A stretch of 64,000 nucleotides of DNA from Pseudomonadota bacterium. Lineage in GTDB: Bacteria > Pseudomonadota > Gammaproteobacteria > Burkholderiales > Burkholderiaceae_C. The stretch is taken from NCBI GenBank assembly GCA_018241225.1, contig JAFEEG010000012.1:89263-153262 (forward strand), written 5' to 3'. Positions 27,331-37,089 of this stretch are shown here, piece by piece (positions within the stretch are counted from its first letter, which is position 1; the number at the start of each line of letters is the position of its first letter). The position numbers and the translations under genes were made by a program. The notes beneath the pieces are model-generated. The model was given only the letters and a program-made list of their open reading frames with translations, did not search any database and had not been told where the DNA came from.

Positions 27331-28389
27331 ATGTCCCAGCCAGTTCGCACCGGCCTTGTCGGCTACGGCTTTGCCGGCCAGACCTTTCACGCCCCCGTGC
27401 TGTCGGCCGTGCCTGGCCTGCAGTTGGCCGCCGTTGCCAGCAGCCAGCCCGAAAAGGTCCAGGCCGATTGGCCCGAAGCCGCCGTCTATCCCGACGTCCA
27501 CGCCATGCTCGCGGCCCAGCCGGCCATCGAACTGGTGGTGGTGGCCACGCCCAATGAGGCCCATTTTCCGGTGGCCAAGGCGGCCCTGGAGGCCGGGCGC
27601 CATGTGGTGGTCGACAAGCCGTTCGTCCTGGATGCCGGCCAGGCCCGGGAATTGGCCGATCTGGCGCGCGCCCGAGGAAAGATCGTTTCTGTTTATCAAA
27701 ATAGGCGATTTGATTCGGATTTTCTAACCCTCAAGCAGGTGCTCGCCGAAGGCCAGGTGGGCCGGCCGGTCTTCTTCGAATCCCATTTCGACCGCTATCG
27801 GCCGGACGTGCGGGTGCGATGGCGCGAGCAGAAGGTACCCGGTGCCGGCCTGTGGGTGGATCTTGGATCGCACCTGATGGACCAGGCCGTGCAGCTCTTC
27901 GGCAAGCCCGACAGCGTGCAACTCGACACTGCGGCGCTGCGCGAGGGGGCCGTGGTCGAAGACTATTTCCATGCCGTACTGCGTTGGGACAAAGGGCCGC
28001 ACGCGCCCATGCGGGCGGTTCTGCATGCCACCACGCTGGCTGCCGACCCGGCGCCGCGCTACGTTCTGCACGGCACCCGCGGGAGCTACGTGAAGTACGG
28101 CGTCGACCCGCAGGAAGACGCGCTGCGCACCGGTGCCAAGCCCGGCGGCCAGGGCTGGGGCGCAGATACGGACGACGGCTTGCTCACCCTCATCGGCGAC
28201 ACCGGCCAGCCCGATCCCAGCAGCGTGCCCACGCTGGCTGGCGACTACACGCGCTACTACGCTGCCATCCGCGACGCCATTTCCGGCAAGGGCACCGCGC
28301 CGGTGACGCCCGAGGAGGCGGTGCAACTGATGGAGCTGCTCGACCTGGGTGCCCAGAGTGCCGAGCAAGGCCGCGCGTTGCCCACCTGA
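27331..28389 (+). CDS. Gfo/Idh/MocA family oxidoreductase
   Basis: 352-residue NAD(P)-dependent sugar-type oxidoreductase. The Rossmann motif GLVGYGFAGQTFHAPV is at residues 7-22; the conserved GRHVVVDKPF (EKP-like catalytic Lys) is near 90. The second domain has VDLGSHLMDQAVQLFG with the family His. YdgJ-like members reduce or oxidise inositols or sugars; the substrate is not determinable. The gene lies on the opposite strand between rho and rpmE. Confidence 0.93.
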   Translation: MSQPVRTGLVGYGFAGQTFHAPVLSAVPGLQLAAVASSQPEKVQADWPEAAVYPDVHAMLAAQPAIELVVVATPNEAHFPVAKAALEAGRHVVVDKPFVLDAGQARELADLARARGKIVSVYQNRRFDSDFLTLKQVLAEGQVGRPVFFESHFDRYRPDVRVRWREQKVPGAGLWVDLGSHLMDQAVQLFGKPDSVQLDTAALREGAVVEDYFHAVLRWDKGPHAPMRAVLHATTLAADPAPRYVLHGTRGSYVKYGVDPQEDALRTGAKPGGQGWGADTDDGLLTLIGDTGQPDPSSVPTLAGDYTRYYAAIRDAISGKGTAPVTPEEAVQLMELLDLGAQSAEQGRALPT

Positions 28390-28390
28390 A

Positions 28391-28430
28391 AAAGAAAAAT
28401 GCCCGCGGCGCAAGCGGCGGGCATTTCTCG
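28391..28430. terminator. Bidirectional terminator between the Gfo/Idh gene and rho
   Basis: AAATGCCCGC (28397-28406) pairs with GCGGGCATTT (28417-28426). On the minus strand it is followed by a long T-rich tract (TTTTTCTTTTT), making it a strong terminator for rho. The plus strand side has only a short T run. Confidence 0.9.
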
Positions 28431-28453
28431 TGAAGGCGAGCAGGGGGGCTCGA

Positions 28454-29719
28454 TCAGCCCCCTCGACGCATCATGTCGAAGAACTCGACATTCGTCTTGG
28501 TCGCCTTCATGTTCTTGAGCATGAGCTCCATCGCCTCGATCTCGTCCATGTTGTACATGAGCTGGCGAAGGATGCGGGTCTTCTGCAGGATCTCGGGCGG
28601 CAGAAGCAGCTCTTCGCGGCGGGTGCCGCTGCGGTTGAGCTGGATGGACGGGAACACGCGCTTCTCGTACAGGCGGCGGTCCAGGTGGATTTCGGAGTTG
28701 CCGGTGCCCTTGAACTCTTCGAAGATCACTTCGTCCATGCGGCTGCCGGTGTCGATCAGCGCGGTGCCGATGATGGTCAGCGATCCGCCTTCTTCCACGT
28801 TGCGGGCCGCGCCCAGGAAGCGCTTGGGGCGCTGCAGCGCGTTCGAATCCACACCACCGGTCAGCACCTTGCCCGACGAGGGCACGACGTTGTTGTAGGC
28901 GCGGGCCAGGCGGGTGATCGAGTCCAGCAGGATCACCACGTCCTTTTTCAGCTCGACCAGGCGCTTGGCGCGCTCGATCACCATCTCGGCCACATGCACG
29001 TGGCGGGCGGCCGGCTCGTCGAAGGTGGAGGCAATGACCTCGCCCTTCACGGTGCGCTGCATTTCCGTCACTTCTTCAGGGCGCTCGTCCACCAGCAGCA
29101 CCATCATGTGCACCTCGGGATAGTTGGCGCTGATGGCGTGGGCGATGTGCTGCATCATCACCGTCTTGCCGCTCTTGGGCGGGGCCACCAGCAGGGCGCG
29201 CTGGCCCTTGCCGATGGGGGCGATGATGTCGATGATGCGCCCGGTGATGTTCTCGTCGCCCTTGAAGTTGTCGCGCTCCAGGCGCATCAGGTTCTTGGGG
29301 AACAGCGGCGTCAGGTTCTCGAACATGACCTTGTGCTTGTTCTGCTCGGGCGGGCCGCCGTTCACGGAATCAAGCTTGGTCAGGGCAAAGTAGCGCTCGC
29401 CATCCTTGGGGATGCGCACCTCGCCCTCGATCATGTCGCCGGTGTGCAGGTTGAACCGGCGCACCTGGCTGGGGCTGATGTAGATGTCGTCGGTGCTGGC
29501 CGTGAAGCTGGTGTCGGGGCTGCGCAGGAAGCCGAAGCCGTCGGGCAGGATCTCGAGCACGCCGTCGGCAAACACCTGTTCGCCCGCTTTCGCGCGCTTC
29601 TTGATGATGGCGAACATCAGCTCTTGCTTGCGCATGCGGCCGACGTTTTCGATCTCAAGTGCCTCGGCTTGCTTGAGGACTTCAGACACGTGCAGTGCCT
29701 TGAGTTCGTTTAAGTGCAT
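28454..29719 (-). CDS. rho: Transcription termination factor Rho
   Basis: 421-residue hexameric RNA helicase. N-terminal helical domain [14 protein letters not shown], primary RNA-binding (cold-shock-like) domain with GFGFLRS at about residues 61-67, Walker A APPKSGKT at 179-186, Walker [18 protein letters not shown] loop and R loop ([14 protein letters not shown]). GAGGGG precedes the ATG. trxA lies 206 bases upstream on the same strand, the common beta-proteobacterial order. Confidence 0.98.
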   Translation of the reverse strand: MHLNELKALHVSEVLKQAEALEIENVGRMRKQELMFAIIKKRAKAGEQVFADGVLEILPDGFGFLRSPDTSFTASTDDIYISPSQVRRFNLHTGDMIEGEVRIPKDGERYFALTKLDSVNGGPPEQNKHKVMFENLTPLFPKNLMRLERDNFKGDENITGRIIDIIAPIGKGQRALLVAPPKSGKTVMMQHIAHAISANYPEVHMMVLLVDERPEEVTEMQRTVKGEVIASTFDEPAARHVHVAEMVIERAKRLVELKKDVVILLDSITRLARAYNNVVPSSGKVLTGGVDSNALQRPKRFLGAARNVEEGGSLTIIGTALIDTGSRMDEVIFEEFKGTGNSEIHLDRRLYEKRVFPSIQLNRSGTRREELLLPPEILQKTRILRQLMYNMDEIEAMELMLKNMKATKTNVEFFDMMRRGG

Positions 29720-29885
29720 GGAATGACCCCTCGGGTGGGGTAGTTCTGACTGAAAAACGGGGGGAGGTTTGAGCAAGAGGCGAGAGGAGCCTCTCAAACC
29801 TTGGGAATTCGAACCGGGCTAGCCGGTGATTCGCACTGATTATGACAGCAAAAAAAGCGCGAAGGGAAAAGGAACTTGAGACGAA

Positions 29886-29913
29886 AGTGCCGGCGCGTTG
29901 CGCGCCGGCATCA
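29886..29913 (-). terminator. Probable terminator of trxA
   Basis: Perfect 10-bp stem TGCCGGCGCG/CGCGCCGGCA with a CAA loop on the minus strand, starting 15 bases after the trxA stop and followed by a short T-containing run (CTTTCGTCT). The T tract is modest, so read-through to rho is possible. Confidence 0.65.
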
Positions 29914-29925
29914 CGAATGCTTCGA

Positions 29926-30258
29926 TCAGGCCAGTTGCTGGTCGATGAAAGCGGTGAGCTGGGCCTTGCTCATGGCGCCCACTTTGGTGGCGGCCAGCTG
30001 GCCATCCTTGAAGAGCATCAGCGTGGGAATGCCGCGAATGCCGAACTTGGCGGGAATGTCGCGGTTCTCGTCCACGTTCATCTTCGCGACGGTGAGCTTG
30101 CCTTCATAGGTGCTCGAGACTTCGTCCAGGATGGGCGCGATCATCTTGCACGGACCGCACCACTCGGCCCAGTAGTCCACGAGCACGGGCTGGCCGGACT
30201 TGAGCACGTCGGCTTCGAAGGAGGAGTCGGAAATGTGTTTGATGAGATCAGAGGCCAT
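29926..30258 (-). CDS. trxA: Thioredoxin
   Basis: 110-residue thioredoxin with the catalytic WCGPC at residues 33-37, cis-Pro loop [11 protein letters not shown], and buried Asp in VLVDYWAEW. Cytoplasmic disulphide reductase. Upstream of rho in the same direction, as in many beta-proteobacteria. Confidence 0.98.
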   Translation of the reverse strand: MASDLIKHISDSSFEADVLKSGQPVLVDYWAEWCGPCKMIAPILDEVSSTYEGKLTVAKMNVDENRDIPAKFGIRGIPTLMLFKDGQLAATKVGAMSKAQLTAFIDQQLA

Positions 30259-30421
30259 TGAAGTAGTCCTTTTGCGCGGAGCTGCGCGGCGCGTTGATAG
30301 GTGCCGCTAAAGTGCAGGTCATTGTGACAGAAACCAAGTATTGGCGTGGCGCACGAAGCTATGACGCCCATAGCGCCAGACCTGTTGCGTCCACTGCGAC
30401 AACGCACCCTGCAAAGCCCTG

Positions 30422-31681
30422 ATGAATTCCCTTCTTGCCGACATCGCCGTCATCGGCGGCGGCCCGGCCGGCCTGATGGCCGCCGAGACCCTGGCCACCA
30501 CCGGCGCACGGGTCCATCTCTTCGACGCCATGCCCACGGTGGGCCGCAAGTTCCTGCTGGCCGGCCGCGGAGGCTTGAACCTCACGCATTCGGAAGCACC
30601 CGAGCCCTTTGCGTCGCGTTTTGGCGAGCGGCGCGCGCAGATCGAGCCCTGGCTTGCTGCGTTCGGGCCGCAGCAGTTGTGTGACTGGGCGCACGGCCTG
30701 GGCATCGAGACCTTCGTTGGCTCGTCCGGCCGTGTCTTCCCCAAGGACATGAAGGCCGCGCCGCTGCTTCGTGCCTGGCTGCATCGCCTGCGGGCAGCGG
30801 GCGTGCAGTTCCACATGCGGCGTCGCTGGTTGGGAGCGCTTGAAGCAACCCCGGGCTCCGGCTGGGCGCTGCGCTTTGCCACGCCGGGCGGCGAACTGGC
30901 CGTGCAGGCCCGCGCCGTTGTGCTGGCCTTGGGCGGTGGCAGCTGGGCGCGCCTGGGCTCCGACGGCGCATGGGTGCCGTGGCTGGCCGGGCAAGGCGTG
31001 GACGTGGCGCCGCTGCTGCCCGCCAACTGCGGCTTCGACGTGGGATGGAGCGGCTATTTCTCCGAGCGCTTTGCCGGCCAGCCCTTCAAGTCGGTGGCCA
31101 TCGAGTTCCGTGATTCGCGGGGCCGCACCTTCGCGCACAAGAAGGGCGAGTTCATCGCCACCGCCACGGGCGTCGAGGGCAGCCTGATCTATGCGGCGTC
31201 CGGGCTGCTTCGCGACGAGATCGCGGCCACGGGAAGCGCCGAGTTGTCCCTGGATCTGCTGCCGGACCGCAGCGCCCAGCAGGTTCGCTCCGAGGTGCTG
31301 CATCCGCGCGGCTCGCGTTCGCTGGCCAGCCACCTCAAGGGGCGGCTGGGCCTCGAAGGCATCAAGGCAGCGCTGCTGTTCGAAGTGCTGGGGCGCGAGG
31401 GCATGCACGACATGGAGAAGGTCGCGCTGGCCATCAAGGCGCTGCCGCTGAAGCTCAAGGCGCCCAGGCCGATCGATGAGGCCATCAGCAGTGCGGGCGG
31501 CGTGCGTCTGCAAGCGCTGGACGCGCAGCTCATGGTCAGCGCAATGCCGGGCGTGTTCTGCGCCGGCGAGATGCTGGATTGGGAGGCGCCGACCGGCGGC
31601 TATCTGCTCACCGCCAGCATGGCCAGCGGCGTGGTCGCGGCGCGCGGGGCCGGGCGCTGGCTGCAGTCCGCCGGCGGTTGA
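30422..31681 (+). CDS. TIGR03862 family flavoprotein (HI0933-like)
   Basis: 419-residue FAD-dependent protein of the HI0933/BaiN superfamily. FAD-binding VIGGGPAGLMAAETLA is at residues 9-24; the family-specific GRKFLLAGRGGLNLTHSE motif is near 41-58; the C-terminal FAD motif reads VFCAGEMLDWEAPTGGYLLT. Reaction and substrate are unknown. It is divergent from trxA, with 163 bases between the starts. Confidence 0.9.
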   Translation: MNSLLADIAVIGGGPAGLMAAETLATTGARVHLFDAMPTVGRKFLLAGRGGLNLTHSEAPEPFASRFGERRAQIEPWLAAFGPQQLCDWAHGLGIETFVGSSGRVFPKDMKAAPLLRAWLHRLRAAGVQFHMRRRWLGALEATPGSGWALRFATPGGELAVQARAVVLALGGGSWARLGSDGAWVPWLAGQGVDVAPLLPANCGFDVGWSGYFSERFAGQPFKSVAIEFRDSRGRTFAHKKGEFIATATGVEGSLIYAASGLLRDEIAATGSAELSLDLLPDRSAQQVRSEVLHPRGSRSLASHLKGRLGLEGIKAALLFEVLGREGMHDMEKVALAIKALPLKLKAPRPIDEAISSAGGVRLQALDAQLMVSAMPGVFCAGEMLDWEAPTGGYLLTASMASGVVAARGAGRWLQSAGG

Positions 31682-31702
31682 ACGGCGGCCTGGCCCGCTT
31701 CG

Positions 31703-32701
31703 TCACGCGGTGGGAATGCGGATATGCAGTTGCTGGCGCGAGGGCTCGGGTGCCACCTCTGCGGAAATCGGCGAGATCAGGTGCGGTAGTGCCAGTGCGC
31801 GTGCCAGCGCGGGTCGGCGAATCTGCAGCCACTCGCAGCCGCTCATGATCCAGTCGGCCATCGTCAGGCGCATGCGCAGCGGCAGCTTGCGGCGCCTGCC
31901 CGCCACGTCCATCACGAAGCCCTGCCAGTTCGATCGGTCGAGCATGTTGGTGCACACCGAAATGGACGTCGATGCCGCACGCGCTGCGTGCCACCAGCGC
32001 GCGGGCACGAACACCATGTCGCCCGGACCCAGTATCGAGCGATAGGGCGTGGCCTTTTCGAGCAAGGGAAAGCGCTCGCGGTCCTGCATGAGCGGGTCGT
32101 CCACGCGCGACTGGTTGGGAAACTCGCTGGGATAGACGTAGGGGGTGTCGGACGGCGCGAAGACAACGAATTCCTTCGTGCCGTAGATCTGCGTGATGAA
32201 GGCGTGCGAGTTCTCTCCGTCGAAATGCATGACCGGAAACTTGCTGCCCACGCCGCCGATCAGCAGCTTGAGGTAGCCGTCCGGCCGGCGCCATTTCTCG
32301 GGCATCAGCGGGCTGGCATGGCGCCCCGGGAAGGCGTACTTGTTCTGCGGGATCACGTCAGGGAGCAGTTCCGGCAGCGACTCGTGCAGGAAGCTGCGAA
32401 ACATGTAGGGCCCCGGGCGTTCGTCGCACGAAGCGAGCACGGCGTCGACGAATGCGTCGAAGGGCATGCTCTTGTCGTAGCTGATCGCCACCGGCTTGGC
32501 ACCGAACCGCTCCTTGAAGTGCAGTGGGGTCCATTTGCTCATGGCGGGCCATTCGGCTGCCACGCCGGAAATGACCAGAGGCCGCCCCTTGCGGATGTAG
32601 CGCTCGAGGAAGTCCTCGTAAGAGAGGTCGGCGGCGGCGACTCTCTCTATTTCGCTGGTCACGGCCGGCACCCGGCCGCCTTTCTGCAAAGCGTCCGACA
32701 T
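31703..32701 (-). CDS. Cupin-like (JmjC-type) domain protein
   Basis: 332-residue protein of the cupin_8/JmjC superfamily of Fe(II)/2-oxoglutarate oxygenases. The N-terminal segment GRPLVISGVAAEWPAMSKW is typical. The iron site appears as HFDGENSHAF (His and Asp) and a distal His in FVPARWWHAARA. Family members hydroxylate proteins or small molecules, and the substrate here is unknown. The gene is convergent with the flavoprotein gene, whose stop is 21 bases away. Confidence 0.87.
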   Translation of the reverse strand: MSDALQKGGRVPAVTSEIERVAAADLSYEDFLERYIRKGRPLVISGVAAEWPAMSKWTPLHFKERFGAKPVAISYDKSMPFDAFVDAVLASCDERPGPYMFRSFLHESLPELLPDVIPQNKYAFPGRHASPLMPEKWRRPDGYLKLLIGGVGSKFPVMHFDGENSHAFITQIYGTKEFVVFAPSDTPYVYPSEFPNQSRVDDPLMQDRERFPLLEKATPYRSILGPGDMVFVPARWWHAARAASTSISVCTNMLDRSNWQGFVMDVAGRRRKLPLRMRLTMADWIMSGCEWLQIRRPALARALALPHLISPISAEVAPEPSRQQLHIRIPTA

Positions 32702-32783
32702 GGTGTTTCTCTTGGAGTTGTTATAACTTTTGAATTACATGCCTTGGGATGTGCGCTTGTCCAGCGGCGGCATGTAAAGTTCA

Positions 32784-33194
32784 TCAAGGGCCGGCATGGC
32801 GCGCTGTCGGTTGGCTTTCGGCCCTGGTCCGATGCTCCTGTGCGAAGCGCCTTTCTGCGGCATCAAGATGGTTGTTGAGCACGTGTGAAATCACGTTGAT
32901 CCCCAGCCCGGCGAACAGCGCAGGCAGCAGGTAGAGCGCCACCGAGACCTCGGACGAAAACATTGCGCTGTCCAGTGGCGACTGCGTGAGTGCGGCCGCC
33001 TGCGAGAGCCTTTGCAGCACATAGACGTCGAAGCCGGCGATGGCGATCAGGGCAAAGCCCAGCAGAAGCACGGTGCTGCGGGAGATGGCTCGCTTGAGCA
33101 TGAGAAGTGCGTAGATGCCGAAGGGCAGGACGACCGAACCCAGCATCAGGATCCAGAATCGGGCTTCGAGGAATACGGAGATGCCGTGGTGCAT
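32784..33194 (-). CDS. Small membrane protein of unknown function
   Basis: 136-residue protein with three hydrophobic segments: FWILMLGSVVLPFGIYALLM, STVLLLGFALIAIAGFDVYV and VSVALYLLPALFAGLGINVI. The C terminus is charged. I do not recognise the family. A TTG at 33227 could extend the N terminus by 11 residues. Expression signals are weak, but the hydrophobic pattern supports a real gene. Confidence 0.65.
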   Translation of the reverse strand: MHHGISVFLEARFWILMLGSVVLPFGIYALLMLKRAISRSTVLLLGFALIAIAGFDVYVLQRLSQAAALTQSPLDSAMFSSEVSVALYLLPALFAGLGINVISHVLNNHLDAAERRFAQEHRTRAESQPTARHAGP

Positions 33195-33402
33195 GCGGAT
33201 GTGCCTGGTGATGCGCCGCAGTGGCAATGGCCAGGCGGGCAGCGCGAGGCTAGCCAGTCAGTCTGAGGACTGGCTTAAGAACGGATTTCGGGAAATCTTG
33301 GGGGGAGGGCGCCGGCATGCACCATGTTGTTGCCGGTCGCGATGAGCCCTCTGGCAATTCGGTGTTGAACCGGATTTTCCAGAGCACTACAGATGTGAAA
33401 GT
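33195..33402. other. Intergenic stretch without recognisable gene
   Basis: About 210 bases between the small membrane protein gene and the SRP RNA. It contains no convincing coding frame. The promoter of the minus-strand membrane protein gene probably lies here. Confidence 0.5.
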
Positions 33403-33498
33403 TGACGAGCCTTACCCCCGGCACTGACTACGCAGTTAGGGCTGCTTGGTTCCCCACCTGACCCGGTTGGCCGCTTCACCATGCGGGGAGGCCCGTCA
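33403..33498 (-). ncRNA. ffs: Signal recognition particle RNA (4.5S type)
   Basis: On the minus strand the outer helix GACGGGCCT pairs with AGGCTCGTC. The apical domain shows the conserved GGTCAGG ... GGGAACC-AAGCAGCC arrangement that binds Ffh. The size of about 95 bases fits bacterial small SRP RNA. It is transcribed away from dnaX, whose start is 105 bases to the right. The ends are set from the terminal helix and may be off by a few bases. Confidence 0.92.
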
Positions 33499-33602
33499 GG
33501 GTGCATTGTAGGCGACGCCGATGACCCAATCCGGATGCAGGTCTAACGCAATGCTGTTGTGTTGCGAAAAAAGGGGATCGGCGAGCCCCCTAAAATGCAC
33601 CG

Positions 33603-35540
33603 ATGGCCTATCTCGTGCTCGCTCGCAAACACCGTCCGAAGAACTTTACTGAGATGGTCGGGCAGGAGCACGTCGTGCAGGCACTGGCCAACGCGTTGGG
33701 TACGCAGCGCCTGCATCACGCCTACCTGTTTACCGGCACGCGCGGCGTGGGCAAGACGACCGTGTCGCGCATTCTGGCCAAGTCGCTCAATTGCCAGGGG
33801 CCCGATGGCAACGGCGGCATCACCGCCACGCCGTGCGGCGTCTGCCAGGCCTGCCGCGACATCGATGCCGGCCGCTTCGTCGACTACACCGAGCTCGACG
33901 CCGCTTCCAATCGCGGCGTGGACGAAGTGCAGCAACTGCTCGAGCAAGCGGTCTACAAGCCGGTGCAGGGCCGCTTCAAGGTCTTCATGATCGACGAAGT
34001 GCACATGCTCTCGAACACCGCGTTCAACGCGATGCTCAAGACGCTGGAAGAGCCGCCCGAGTACCTCAAGTTCGTGCTGGCCACCACCGACCCGCAGAAG
34101 GTGCCGGTCACGGTGCTGTCGCGCTGCCTGCAGTTCAACCTGCGGCCCATGGCGCCCGAGACCATCCTCGAACACCTCACCCGCGTGCTGGCCGGCGAGG
34201 GCGTTCCGGCCGAACCGGGCTCGCTGCGCCTGCTGGCGCGTGCAGCACGCGGCTCGATGCGCGACGCGCTGTCGCTCACCGACCAGGCCATTGCCTACGG
34301 CAACGGCGAACTGGTGGAAACCGGCGTGCGCCAGATGCTGGGCAGCGTGGACCGCGGCCACGTGTTCCGCCTGATCGATGCCATTGCGCAGGGCGACGGC
34401 AAGACCGTGGTCGAGATCTCCGAAGGCCTGCGCCGCGATGGCCTGTCGGCTGCCTCCACGCTGGAAGAGATGACCACCGTGCTGCAGTCCATGGCCGTCT
34501 TGCAGGCCGTGCCTGGGCGCGGTGCGGCGCTGGAAGTGTCCGATGTCGAGGCGGGCGAGACCGCGCGCCTGGCCGCCTCGATGGCGCCGGAAGAAACGCA
34601 ACTGCTCTACAGCCTGTGCCTGCACGGTCGGGGCGAGTTGGGGCTGGCCCCCGACGAATACGCGGCGCTTACCATGGTGCTGCTGCGGCCCCTGGCCTTC
34701 AAGCCCACGGGCGCGGCGGAAAAAAAAACTCTGAATGAAGCCCAGGCGGCGCCGCAGGGCACCGCTGCGCCGGCCAGAGCCGCTGTTGCTGCGCCTGCTG
34801 CATCGCCCGCGCCTGCGTCATCTGCACCCCCTGCGCCAGCACCCGCGCCTGCGCCGGCCGAACCGCCGCCGCGCGAGCCCCAGCCGCCCGTGCGCGAGCC
34901 GCACCCGCAAGCCCAGCCTCCCCGCGAAGAGCAGCCGCAGCCGCCCGACGATGAGATGGCAGCCGAGGCGCAGCCCGTGCCGCCGGGACCGCGCCTGCGT
35001 GTTCACGATGCGCCCCAGGGGCGCCCGGCGGCGGCGGCGCCAGAACAACCCGACCTGCCTGCGCGCAGCCAGGCCATGCCGTTGCGTGTGCAGGGCACGG
35101 CCGGCATGCGCGACATGCCCCAGGCCCAGTCTTCAGGCGGCACGCCCATCGTGCCCAGCGAAGAGGGCGACTTCTGGTATTCCACCGTCACGAGCATGGT
35201 GACCAAGGAACTCATCGGCGCCCTGGCAAGAGAGCTTGCGCTGCAGTCCCAACTGGTGGGGCGCGACGAAGACCAGTGGCTGCTGCGCATCGAGCGCGAA
35301 TCGCTGGGGCAGTCGGGCAGTCGCGACAAATTGCAGGGCGCGCTGGCGGCCCTGGGCCATTCCGTCAAAATCTCGATCGAGATCGGCGCGGTGAGCGACA
35401 GCCCGGCGCGCCGCAACAAGCAGGCCGCCGAAGCGCGCCAGCGAGAGGCCGAAGAGGCCATTCACAACGATCCGCTGGTGCAGGCCATGATGCGCGACTT
35501 CGATGCGCGCATCGTGCCCGGCAGCCTGCGGCCGGTGTGA
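33603..35540 (+). CDS. dnaX: DNA polymerase III subunits gamma and tau
   Basis: 645-residue clamp-loader ATPase. Walker [10 protein letters not shown] at residues 45-53, zinc-binding Cys cluster from Cys64 to CGVCQAC, Walker [12 protein letters not shown] motif in [10 protein letters not shown]. The three clamp-loader domains end near residue 365. A Pro/Ala-rich linker (about 380-500) and a tau-type C terminus, which in the family contacts helicase and polymerase, follow. At 34720-34728 there is a run of nine A at the gamma/tau border, with stops just beyond in both other frames. ybaB and recR follow on the same strand. Confidence 0.97.
   Translation: MAYLVLARKHRPKNFTEMVGQEHVVQALANALGTQRLHHAYLFTGTRGVGKTTVSRILAKSLNCQGPDGNGGITATPCGVCQACRDIDAGRFVDYTELDAASNRGVDEVQQLLEQAVYKPVQGRFKVFMIDEVHMLSNTAFNAMLKTLEEPPEYLKFVLATTDPQKVPVTVLSRCLQFNLRPMAPETILEHLTRVLAGEGVPAEPGSLRLLARAARGSMRDALSLTDQAIAYGNGELVETGVRQMLGSVDRGHVFRLIDAIAQGDGKTVVEISEGLRRDGLSAASTLEEMTTVLQSMAVLQAVPGRGAALEVSDVEAGETARLAASMAPEETQLLYSLCLHGRGELGLAPDEYAALTMVLLRPLAFKPTGAAEKKTLNEAQAAPQGTAAPARAAVAAPAASPAPASSAPPAPAPAPAPAEPPPREPQPPVREPHPQAQPPREEQPQPPDDEMAAEAQPVPPGPRLRVHDAPQGRPAAAAPEQPDLPARSQAMPLRVQGTAGMRDMPQAQSSGGTPIVPSEEGDFWYSTVTSMVTKELIGALARELALQSQLVGRDEDQWLLRIERESLGQSGSRDKLQGALAALGHSVKISIEIGAVSDSPARRNKQAAEARQREAEEAIHNDPLVQAMMRDFDARIVPGSLRPV
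34720..34738 (+). promoter_or_regulatory. Putative slippage site producing the short gamma subunit
   Basis: A9 run inside dnaX encoding Glu-Lys-Lys (codons 373-375). In the -1 frame a TGA occurs at 34736-34738; in the +1 frame a TGA occurs at 34732-34734. An A9 in dnaX is known to cause transcriptional slippage in Thermus, and E. coli uses ribosomal frameshifting at an A-rich heptamer at the equivalent position. Confidence 0.65.
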
Positions 35541-35598
35541 GCCTCGCGGCCATACTTTCTCCTTCTTCTTTCATTCATTCAACTTCAGGACCCACACC

Positions 35599-35931
35599 AT
35601 GTTCAACAAGGGACAACTCGCCGGCCTCATGAAGCAGGCCCAGGCCATGCAGGAAAACCTCAAGAAGGCCCAGGAAGAGCTGGCCAACATCGAGGTCGAG
35701 GGCGAGTCCGGTGCCGGCCTCGTCAAGGTCGTGATGACCTGCAAGCACGACGTCAAGCGCGTGAGCATCGACCCCAGCCTGCTGGGCGACGACAAGGACA
35801 TGCTCGAAGACCTGGTGGCTGCTGCCTTCAACGCCGCGGTGCGCAAGGCCGAGGAAACCAGCGAGCAGAAGATGGGCAAGCTCACCGCCGGCATGCCGGG
35901 CCTGCCGGCCGGCATGAAGCTGCCGTTCTGA
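35599..35931 (+). CDS. ybaB: YbaB/EbfC family nucleoid-associated protein
   Basis: 110-residue protein beginning [21 protein letters not shown], with the family motif [21 protein letters not shown], a [17 protein letters not shown] helix and a Gly/Pro-Met tail ([12 protein letters not shown]). It forms DNA-binding dimers. It sits between dnaX and recR, the usual order. Confidence 0.96.
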   Translation: MFNKGQLAGLMKQAQAMQENLKKAQEELANIEVEGESGAGLVKVVMTCKHDVKRVSIDPSLLGDDKDMLEDLVAAAFNAAVRKAEETSEQKMGKLTAGMPGLPAGMKLPF

Positions 35932-35951
35932 TCTCGGCAAGCACGCACTGA

Positions 35952-36542
35952 ATGGCCGATTCCAGTTCGCTTGACGCCTTGGTCGAGGCGCTGCGCCGCC
36001 TGCCTGGCGTGGGCGCCAAGTCGGCCTCGCGCATGGCCTTTCACATGCTGCAGCACGATCGCGACGGGGCGCAACTGCTCTCTCGCGCGCTGCAGCAGGC
36101 TGCGCTCAATGTGCGCCACTGCGAGCGCTGCAACACGTTTACCGAGGCGCCGGTTTGCAACGTGTGCCTCGATGCGCGGCGCGACGCGACCAAGCTGTGC
36201 GTGGTCGAGACGCCGGCCGACCAGGCCGCGCTGGAGCGCACCGGCGCATTTCGGGGCTACTACTTCGTGCTCATGGGCAAGCTCAGTCCGCTGGACGGCA
36301 TCGGCCCCAAGGAGATCGGCCTGGCCCGCCTGTTCGAGCGGGCGCAGGACGGGCAGGTGAGCGAGGTGATCCTGGCCACCAACTTCACCGCCGAGGGCGA
36401 AGCCACGGCACATGTCATCGGCGAGGCGCTGCGCCAGCGCGGCCTGACGGTGACGCGACTGGCGCGCGGCGTGCCTGCAGGCAGCGAGCTCGAATACGTC
36501 GACCTGGGCACCATCGCGCACGCGCTGGTGGACCGTCGTTGA
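35952..36542 (+). CDS. recR: Recombination mediator RecR
   Basis: 196-residue RecR. Helix-hairpin-helix [18 protein letters not shown] at residues 15-32, four-Cys zinc finger Cys57, Cys60, Cys69 and Cys72, Toprim domain from about 80 ([14 protein letters not shown]) and C-terminal Walker-like [15 protein letters not shown]. It acts with RecF/RecO to load RecA at gaps. In operon with dnaX and ybaB. Confidence 0.97.
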   Translation: MADSSSLDALVEALRRLPGVGAKSASRMAFHMLQHDRDGAQLLSRALQQAALNVRHCERCNTFTEAPVCNVCLDARRDATKLCVVETPADQAALERTGAFRGYYFVLMGKLSPLDGIGPKEIGLARLFERAQDGQVSEVILATNFTAEGEATAHVIGEALRQRGLTVTRLARGVPAGSELEYVDLGTIAHALVDRR

Positions 36543-36563
36543 GCCGGTGAAACAGGAAGGAGC

Positions 36564-36962
36564 ATGCCCATGGATTTCTCCAAGCTGACCTTGGCCTACT
36601 GGTGCGTGCTGGCCGCGGGCCTGCTGCCCTACCTGAGCGCCTACATCGGCAAGGCGGGTGGCTTCGGCGCTGCCGACAACCAGCAGCCTCGCGAATGGCT
36701 GGGCCGCCAGCAGGGCTGGCGCTCGCGTGCCATGGCCGCGCAGGCCAATGGCTTCGAAGGACTGCCGCTGTTCATCGGTGCGGTGCTCCTTGCGCATCAA
36801 CTGGGCTACAACCAGGCACGGCTGGACCTGCTGGCAATGGCCTACGTGATCTTGCGCATGGTCTACATCGGCGCGTACGTCGCGGGTCTGGGCACATTGC
36901 GAAGCGCCATCTGGACACTGGCCTTCGTGGCCAACATCGGCATCTTTTTCATTGGTGCCTGA
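36564..36962 (+). CDS. MAPEG family membrane protein
   Basis: 132-residue protein with four hydrophobic helices and the MAPEG motif RAMAAQANGFEGLPLFIGAV (Arg/Asn/Glu region) around residues 55-74, then ARLDLLAMAYVILRMVYIGAYV. MAPEG proteins are glutathione-linked or eicosanoid-related enzymes; bacterial functions are mostly unknown. AGGAAGGAG precedes the ATG. It follows recR by 21 bases and may share its transcript. Confidence 0.88.
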   Translation: MPMDFSKLTLAYWCVLAAGLLPYLSAYIGKAGGFGAADNQQPREWLGRQQGWRSRAMAAQANGFEGLPLFIGAVLLAHQLGYNQARLDLLAMAYVILRMVYIGAYVAGLGTLRSAIWTLAFVANIGIFFIGA

Positions 36963-37089
36963 GCCGCGAAACAGCGGTCTTCATGCTTACGTGGAAACCC
37001 GCACGGGATGTTCCTGATGTATTGAAAAATCGGCCCACCTAAGCTCGCTTGGACCTCCACAAATCGTGGCCTCTAGCGGGTCTTGCCGA

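Noticed and set aside
34735-35200. Alternative-frame proteins over the dnaX linker
   Set aside because: The region is Pro/Ala-rich and GC-biased. The in-frame tau reading links conserved N- and C-terminal parts, so the other frames are shadows.
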